From Acanthaster planci (Eukaryota; Echinodermata; Asteroidea; Valvatida; Acanthasteridae), in contig NW_019091412.1 of assembly GCF_001949145.1 (NCBI RefSeq), positions 1,444,747 to 1,508,746 of the forward strand: a DNA stretch of 64,000 bases, in the 5' to 3' direction. Shown here in pieces: positions 56,723 to 64,000 of the stretch. How positions within the stretch are numbered: the first letter of the stretch is position 1; each line of letters opens with the position of its first letter. The notes below the pieces were generated by a model that was not told the origin of the DNA, did not search any database, and was given only the letters and a program-made list of their open reading frames with translations. The position numbers and the translations under genes are program-made.

Positions 56723-59700
56723 ATGAGTCAGCGGCCACACCCTCATTCTTCAGGAAGCTCGGAGCAAAGTAAATCCCTGCAGCAAAATGCAGACAGGGCT
56801 AACATTCCACAGAGTGAACCAAGGATGGTGACATTATTGAGAGTCTCCCCACGAGATGCGTCAGTGTCCAGCCGACGGCAACAACAACGGACAAAAACCG
56901 CCTTGCAAGAGAAGAAGTCACAGTACTTAGAATACGCATCTCAGGTTGAGGAACGCCGCCGACAGTCACTCCAAGCTGGCCGGAAGGTTGGAGGACAGAA
57001 AAGTAGGAGCAGGGATAACATCTCAAGGACTAGAAATGGTGGACTGAAGGAGCAAGTGCAGAATCCTCAGTTAGCAAATCGCCCATTGTCAGAGGTGCAG
57101 AAGCCAAGACAACCTCCTGTGAAACCACAGCGCCATTTTTCACAAAGCCCTCCAAGACAGATCAGGAAAGACCCTGCCAGACTACCCAATGGACAGTACC
57201 ACGGGCCTCAGCACCATCGATCTGAGAATCATAATCACGCCAGGAGTAACCAACACGCACCCCACCAGACACCCAAGCCTCGGGATGCTGTTGCTCCAAA
57301 ACGCAAGCCAAGAAGTCTGTATCCTCTTCCTCCTGCAACAAACCAACTTCAAGTGTTCCCAGATCCTCCTAGGATATCGAAATCTCCCCACAGACCTCCA
57401 CCTCAACAACCAACCAAAGGGGAACGAGAGCCATTAACACATGTCCAAGTTCAGGCCGAGATACATGCCACTCCTCCATCAACTAAAGCTGCCTCTCCAG
57501 TTAATTTACTACCTGTGAATTCCCCAGCAGGGGATGATCCAATTCTGTCCTGGATTGATAAAATTGATGCACAAGATAGTGTTTCAAATTCATTCCCTCC
57601 AACTGGTCGCTCACAAAGTGCTGACCCACGGAGTAGAGGCTCTGCAAGTAAAACTGAACTCCGTAACGATCTCAAAAAATTTGATGAAATGAACATGGTA
57701 GCAAAGAGACGAGTGAATTCTCCTGATGAAATTCTCGACAAATCACAACGTGATTTGAAATCACCACCCCGAGGCAGACCAGCAGGTCATGAAAGGCAGT
57801 CAAGATTGGACAATTTTGCAACAAATCATCACATTACTAAGGCATCATCTCAGACCTCCCTTCCTCAACAACATCTTAGAGCCAGTAGAATCCCTGTGAA
57901 GAAAGGATCAGTGGATAATCTCAGAAGTGAAACGCCAAGACAAGATAAGCATTTCTCTAATCCTGAACCCCCACCACGGCAGAGGAAAAACCAACGCCAT
58001 AGCCCTGAGATTCAAAGCACTAAATCAAAGAGTCTGTCCACGGGTTCAAAGGAACCCCAATTAAACACGTCCTCCCAACATCTAAATCATCAAAGTAATA
58101 GTAACGAGCCTCAACCTCCTCCAAGACTTCATAGAGGCCCGCAAGATGACCCTGAGCAAGACAGGAAAAAACAAAGGCAACACAAGTCAAGCTCTTCTGG
58201 AAGAAATAATAGAAAGCTTTTGCCTAGTGCCACTACTTCTCTTGCTAAGCAAGAAAGACACTTACAAAATTTACCTGTGAAGGAAACCCCAGAAGTGTCA
58301 AAATCACCCAGAGAAAAGAGTGACCACTGTTTACCTCTTGATTTACCGGTAACTCCTAGGCGCCCATCAAGCACTTCACCTCGGCATCAAGAGCTTCGAC
58401 GGAGGCTGAGTGAAATCCTGATGGAACGTAAGAATAGAGAAAATGGAACACCAGATGCAATGAAAAAGAAGACGTCAGTGGAGAAAGAAGTCCCATCAGG
58501 TGAGAGTGAAGTGAATCTCCATCGAGAAAGTGATGTCATCGAAAGCCTGCTTAATTCTACCTTGGAGCAGGATTTCAAAGGAGAGCTGGAACAGAATTTG
58601 GCCAAACGCAAGAGCAGACTGGATGGGAGCTTGGAAAGCACTGACCAGGAAGTTTCCTTCACCATGAAAGAAGCATGTACTGTTGAGAAAGTAAGCAAGC
58701 CATCTGCTGCTAGAGAAGGTACAAATGGAGTCAAGGAGCATATTTATGATTCTGGTTTAGGAGCAAGTTATGAATCCCAATGCAATGCTGCACCAGACAG
58801 AAGCAGTGAGGAAGACTCAGTGTTAAAATCAAACAGAGATCAGAAGTCTCCCAAGGAAGTTGAATTTGTCATCACTGAATGGTCGGATGAAACTGAGATT
58901 GTGCAGCCTACTGCTGTAGACTCCACAGAATCGTTGCCGGCTGTGGGTGACACTCCTGACACCTCAAGTCGATTATCACCAAGCCCACCCCCGCCTGATG
59001 ATTCACCACGGGATGAATCAAGGAGGAAAGTACGCTTGAGAAGATGGAGCATAACTGGAGAAGGAAAAGAACGTCCTCATGTTTCACAAAGGCCAGTATC
59101 ATATGGTGGGGAGGATAAACCAGAGACTTCATCAACGAGCATTTTGTCATCAATGAAAGTTGGGATCTCTGTGCCTGATCTCCCAGGAAGCACCTCGGAT
59201 GATTCAGCAGACAGGGATTCATCGCTAGATGATAGCAATGGTCTTCTGAATGTGAAAGAAATCGAAGAGGAAATGGAGAAGTCTTCTAGTGCCAACACCA
59301 GTTCCGTCCAGTCAACGCCTTGTCCATCCACTCCATCCCAGGACAGCAACACACCTCATGCTTCATCTCCAAAACAGGACTTTGAAGAAGATTCACTTGA
59401 TTCCGTCCCTTCACCAGCCCGCCGGAAAACACCTCCTCATGAACGCTTGATACAGAGGACCCCATCTCACCACCTGGAACGCAGCCACCAATCCCTGCGA
59501 CAGTTACCCATCAAAGTCCTCCCAACATCCCCTCGAGGTGATGGCCAGCCCACATTTTCAGAAGATCATGACATGAGTGTACTCGTGCCATCTCCACCAA
59601 CAGCCCCGGCCCAGCCCTCCCCATCTCCGACTGACTCCAATCCCAAAAAATCCCGCTACCTTAAACTGACCGGAATGCAGCTTCTTCCTCAGAAGCTGCA

Positions 59701-59911
59701 ACTCATGGGCTCCAAGGACAAATCTAAAGCAACCAACCAGGAAGACGAGCCAGATGGAGAGAAACATGGCCTGTACAAAAAGTTTGAGTCCAGAGGGAGG
59801 GAAAGATCAAAGAATGATTTCTCAATATCTCCAGTTTCTAGGGTGAAGAGGAGGAGTGCATCAGCTGATGGGTTCTTCCCATTCCAGAGGGAGAGATCAC
59901 CAAGTCCATTG
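56723..59911 (+). CDS. Giant exon of a disordered proline-rich scaffold-like protein, about 1063 residues, identity unknown
   Basis: A single open frame runs from MSQRPHPHSSGSSEQSK (56723) to ERSPSPL at a strong donor (attg|gtgagt, 59912). An upstream in-frame ATG at 56672 is possible, but an acceptor ending at 56713 makes 56723 the likelier start. I see no folded domain, signal peptide or membrane segment. It is rich in Ser, Pro, Arg, Gln and Lys. There is one probable helical segment near residues 60-85 (QEKKSQYLEYASQVEERRRQ), many SH3-type proline motifs (RQPPVKPQR, PPPRQRK, PPPRLHR) and basic Ser sites (RLRRWSITG, VKRRSASADG). An ordered-looking patch near the end reads SRYLKLTGMQLLPQKLQLM. 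A cytoskeletal or signalling scaffold with its folded domains downstream is plausible but only inferred. Confidence 0.8.
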
Positions 59912-60687
59912 GTGAGTTTAATCACATAACTTTCTGGTACAGTTGGTCTTCCTTGTGCTTTTCTGTTATTTAACAATCCTGGTGTTCCCTAGGCAAGAAG
60001 TCTGTACAGTGAAATATACTGAAGCTCAAACAATTCATATTTATACATGTACATATTTTGAATTGTTTAACATTTTTAGCTCAAAAACATCAAAATCCAG
60101 ACTGGATGTTTACATACATTTACAGGTACCCGGTATCATTTGTAACTGATGCTACTCTAATAAACTAGATACCGGTAGGTTTGTGGTAGCACCATGGATA
60201 TATCTCTTTTTTGAGTGTGTAGGGTTCTGAAAAGAACTGGTGGTACTCAGCATTTCGGACAGTATGTTCTGCCCGTTGTCAGGAGACTGCAGAGGGTCCG
60301 GTGATGAGGCAGCGTACAGTATCATTATGGTGTGTAGAGGGCAGTGAAGTGTGGAGAGAATGATGTAACTCTAACTGCCCCAGTGGATACAGGTTGTGAA
60401 AAGGATTGAGTTTCACTAAAAAATATTGGTTGTTTACAAAAATGTCTGCCACAGTTGATGTACATGTATGCAATACTGGTACATGTACTGGTAGATCTGA
60501 TGTCTTGCGATTCAAGTAGGTTGTGAAAAGATTAAATTTTACTACGACTATTGATTGCTTTCAACAAAATTACTCATGTACATGTACATGAACATAACTG
60601 TACATGTACAACACCGTAGCAGTACTTTGATCTACATGAAGTTCTGCCTACTGGTACATGTACATTAGTTCATTGGCATTCTGCAGC

Positions 60688-60930
60688 TGGGGCCAATTTC
60701 ACAGAGCTGCTTAAGCACAAAATTTGCTTAAGCGTGAATAAACCTTGCTTGACAAAGCAGGTTACCAGCCAAAACTCCATGTGCTGTATATTGGTTTGGA
60801 ATGGTATTCACCTGTCTTTTGGTTAGCATGGCAATCACATACATGTAGATTTTGAGCTGGAAACCTTCATTTTTTTAAGCCAGGTTTCTTTGCGCTTAAG
60901 CAAATTTTGGGTTCTATGAAATTGGCCCCA
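60688..60930. mobile_element. MITE-like element, family C, copy 1
   Basis: About 243 bp with long inverted ends: tggggccaatttcacagagc at the left and ctatgaaattggcccca at the right. Inside these lie inverted gcttaagc-containing blocks (gcttaagcacaaaatttgc and gcgcttaagcaaattttg). No coding capacity. Confidence 0.85.
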
Positions 60931-63152
60931 GGTGTTCATTGTTGATTCCTGTTTTATACAGAGGAGTCATGTTACAAACTGAACCCGTTTAGTGGAAAGA
61001 TGTTTACATGTGACAAAATTAATTATCATTCCCTCCTACAGACACATGCATGCCAGGTACGTGTACATATGTATTATCCATTTTCATGTGGATCAAATTT
61101 AATTTTGTTCATGGAATTTGCACAAAAATTACTCTTGAAAGTGGCAATTTTAAAGTTAACTTACATGTACATGTACATGTATGTAGAGTGTATGGTATTG
61201 GTGAAACTAATAATGGTCACAATGTTCAGACCTGAGTGTCGTTTATGGAACATTTGTTTTTTAAGTTCTTTTCCTTTTTTTAAAATTCAGTCCATATTTA
61301 CATGTATACAACATTTTGTGATGAATTGGACATCAAAGTATTCATTTTTTCATCTTCAGCCTCCTGTACCTCATTTCTTTGGCAACAATTTGTTATGAAA
61401 TGGTTTTTTATTTTAATATCGCTTGTACATGTACAAAAAATGTAAAACATCTGCAGTGTTGCACTGATATGTAAATTAAGCCTGTGTAGATTTTTCCTGG
61501 GGGAGGGGTGGATAAAATGCACCTGATTGAAACTGAGCATTTATCCTACTGATGTGATATTTTAAGCTAGTGTACAGAAATATCACTGTAGGGTTCATGT
61601 GCATGTATGATCACATTACCCAGTGTACCGTATGTCAATTATCCACAATTAATCAAGCACCAATGTACAGTATCATTTATAAACCTTTGGTTATATTATC
61701 TTGAATGTTCATTTTAGGAGTCAGGTTATTTTTTGATGTTGAATCCTTGTAAAACCGTTATTGACTGTTGCTGGTGTTGTAATATTGCAGTGATGTATCC
61801 AGCTTTGGGTGTCGGGAGAGGGGAACAAATTCAAAAGTGAATTGCTTTGGGCCAATTCAACATGATGTTAGGGGAGAAAACATATCCAAAGCCTTACTCG
61901 CGGTCCTGACATCCTTGCTTTTATTTCATGGTGTTACCGGACCTTTTTAATACCGGAATTTTTTAGGGTTTTGGTGCTAATATTTGATAAATAAATAAAT
62001 ATACCAATTACTTTTTCAACCTATGAAGTATTCTGTGTTTAAAACAAAATGTATGGAGGCAAATTGCCCCCCCCTCTTGCCCCTGCTGGATATGCCATTG
62101 GTGGGTATTCATGTATGAACATACTGGTAGGGCACAATGCATATGCAACTTTCGGTATTGTGTGTCGGAGTAGCTACATGTTGCATGGATGATGTATGTT
62201 TATCTAGCCAGTCTATTTGAGTACAGAAAAATCAATGAGAGTGTGATTATTTAATCAGAAACCATTTAACCTTCATCATTTGAAACCTGCTCCATCTCCT
62301 CCACCATTCATATCAAAACACTTCACCACCTGCAGTCGATACCTGGTTCCTGAACAGCAGGAATTGTTTACAAGCTGTCACCATAGCAACACTTCCTCTT
62401 AATTGCTTTGTGGCAGCTACATGTACGTATACTTAATCGGCTCTATTGTCAAAGACTACCATAGCTTGCATTACTAGTACGACTTTTTCATTCCAGCTTC
62501 CTCATAAGTCCTTTTGATCTTGTTTGTGTCGCGTTTGAGAGATTTATCGGCTTCGTGACTGTGGCATAGAACTTGGAATTGTGGTATCAGGTCACCGAAG
62601 CATGAAGTTGTTTACCCTGTTTTTTTACTTTCTGTTGAATGTCTAATGGCCTATAGGGTCAAGTTCTGTTATAAGAGGACCCCTTGTCGCTCTACCTGAC
62701 TTGAATATTGCCCATGGGAGTCAAAATGGGATTGATAGTTGTTGGTCAAATTGATGTGGGTTGTTACTAGAATGATAGGATTCTTTTTACTGCAGATAAT
62801 TTATTTGGGAGGTATTATTCAAGGTTGATTGAAAAATAAACGGGCACATCAACATGCTTGGGAAAAAATTGGTTCCCAGGGCTCCATCCCCTGTGCAAAC
62901 ATGGTGGGGGCAATTACAATGCCCTCATCATGGATGGAACCCCTACCCCCTCTTTGATTTCCCATGAGGTTTTATTGACCTTGTGGTGAGAAGAAGTGGC
63001 CTTGCCCCTTCACAAGGTATGGCCCTTTGTTTGCTGATCAAGCTGCCTTAACCCAACTTGATGATAGAGGTTATGTGTACATGTGTTAGTTTATGAGACT
63101 GGCCAAACAGAAGTGAATACTCAGGTGCATATGTACTTGTACCTGTACAGAT

Positions 63153-63175
63153 ATGTGTGTAAAAGGCAATAGTGG
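63153..63175. repeat. Fragment shared with the MITE at 24579-24733
   Basis: gtgtgtaaaaggcaatagtg differs by one base from the block in the plastin-2 intron MITE, and agaaccag follows in both. It directly precedes the family-C element, so the two repeats are juxtaposed. Confidence 0.6.
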
Positions 63176-63182
63176 GAGAACC

Positions 63183-63445
63183 AGGGGCCAGTTTCATAGA
63201 GCTGCTTAAGCACAGAATTTGCTTAAGCATGAAAAAACTTTGCTTAATAAACAAATTTTACCAGCTCAAACTCTATGTGATTGTCATGCTGATCAAAAGA
63301 CAGGTACATTGTAAATACCGGTACCATTATAAAACAACATAAATCACAAGAAGTTCTGGCTGGTAACCTGATTTATCAAGCAAGCTTTTTTCACGCTTTG
63401 TTGAAGCAAATTTTGAGCTTAAGCAGTGCTATGGATTTGTTCCCA
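63183..63445. mobile_element. MITE-like element, family C, copy 2
   Basis: Left end ggggccagtttcatagagct followed by gcttaagcacagaatttgc; right end gagcttaagcagtgctatgg then atttgttccca. Same architecture as 60688-60930 but more diverged, especially at the right end. Confidence 0.75.
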
Positions 63446-64000
63446 GCTGTGAACCAATGTGTGCACTTACTCCATTCCTTCATACATGTACAGGATTTAC
63501 TGGTTCTACCTGGTAAATGATGTCACACTTGGTAACTTGATTTACATGTACATGTACCTACAGTAGGCTGATCCATTAAGCCTACATGTAGCTATCTCAT
63601 TATAAGACCTATGGTATTGTACAAAGTGGGAGAGGGAGCCATACCCCCAAACAAAAAAAGTTGGGGGCCACTGGTCCCCCTGGCTGCCCTCTCCCCTTCC
63701 ACTGCCAGTGGTTTGTGACTGGCCATCTCCTGGGCTGTCAACCAAGAGTAACAGAAAAAAATACTGGTAAATGACTTATTTTACTGTCTTGACTTTAAAG
63801 GAATTACCCAGTACTCACTGCTTACCCAATCAAAACCAGGGAAATGTGCCATTAACCATTGTGTCGGGTCTCTTGGACAGTCAAGTGGACACAGAATACA
63901 AAATTGACCTGACATAGAAAGGTCACCTCAGGTCATCATGTATTGTACTGGTAGCTCAGCGCATGATATGCAGCTGTCTCTCAGAATTCATGGAATCTTG

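Larger units (their letters stand above)
59912..64000 (+). other. Downstream intron of the large gene, to the window edge
   Basis: The donor at 59912 requires further exons. None is clearly recognised before 64000 except a possible 15-nt micro-exon at 61042-61056. The stretch is dense in TACATGTA repeats (for example 60420-60665 and 61160-61180) and holds two related MITE copies. Confidence 0.5.

Noticed and set aside
56799-59767. Numerous minus-strand frames opposite the giant exon
   Set aside because: They are mirror frames of a long Ser/Pro-rich coding sequence and have no independent support.

Overview
This is animal nuclear DNA. The genes are split by GT-AG introns, the proteins are metazoan families, and the non-coding sequence is full of MITE-like elements, a tRNA-derived SINE and palindromic microsatellites built on TACATGTA, TACCGGTA and TAGGCCTA. 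Together with the protein families, this repeat style suggests an invertebrate deuterostome, most likely an echinoderm and perhaps a sea star. That placement is inference from memory, not a database result. An 89-base N run at 36898-36986 shows the source is a draft scaffold. All gene models below were built by hand from splice signals, reading-frame phase and remembered family sequences.

Layout. (1) 695-10518, minus: the first three coding exons of a plastin/fimbrin gene that runs off the left edge. (2) 12612-25350, minus: a complete second plastin gene with 13 coding exons and a 616-residue product. It lies head-to-tail behind the first, and the intron positions that can be compared match, so the two look like tandem duplicates. 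(3) Inside intron 1 of plastin 2, on the opposite strand, 21477-22769 is a complete three-exon GNAT acetyltransferase resembling NAA80, the enzyme that acetylates the actin N-terminus. A small unidentified ORF (23401-23613) follows it. (4) 28343-30284, minus: a small proline-rich, Ser/His/Lys-tailed protein resembling PRR13. (5) 31549-34927, plus: ZCCHC17 (S1 domain, CCHC knuckle, long Arg/Ser/His-rich tail), sharing a divergent promoter with gene 4. (6) 36057-40516, minus: the nucleoporin NUP35/Nup53, convergent with ZCCHC17 and carrying one GC-AG intron. (7) From about 43.0 kb to the right edge, plus: the 5' part of a large gene. I see two probable non-coding 5' exons, one probable short coding exon at 50680, and a 3.2-kb exon (56723-59911) encoding about 1060 residues of disordered, proline-rich sequence of unknown identity.

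Functionally the left third has an actin theme: two actin bundlers and a probable actin-modifying enzyme nested inside one of them. The middle holds RNA and nuclear-pore genes packed tail-to-tail and head-to-head with short spacers. The plastin-2 block (about 11-28 kb) is nearly free of the TACATGTA repeats that crowd both sides and instead carries several MITEs, some within 25-35 bp of exons.
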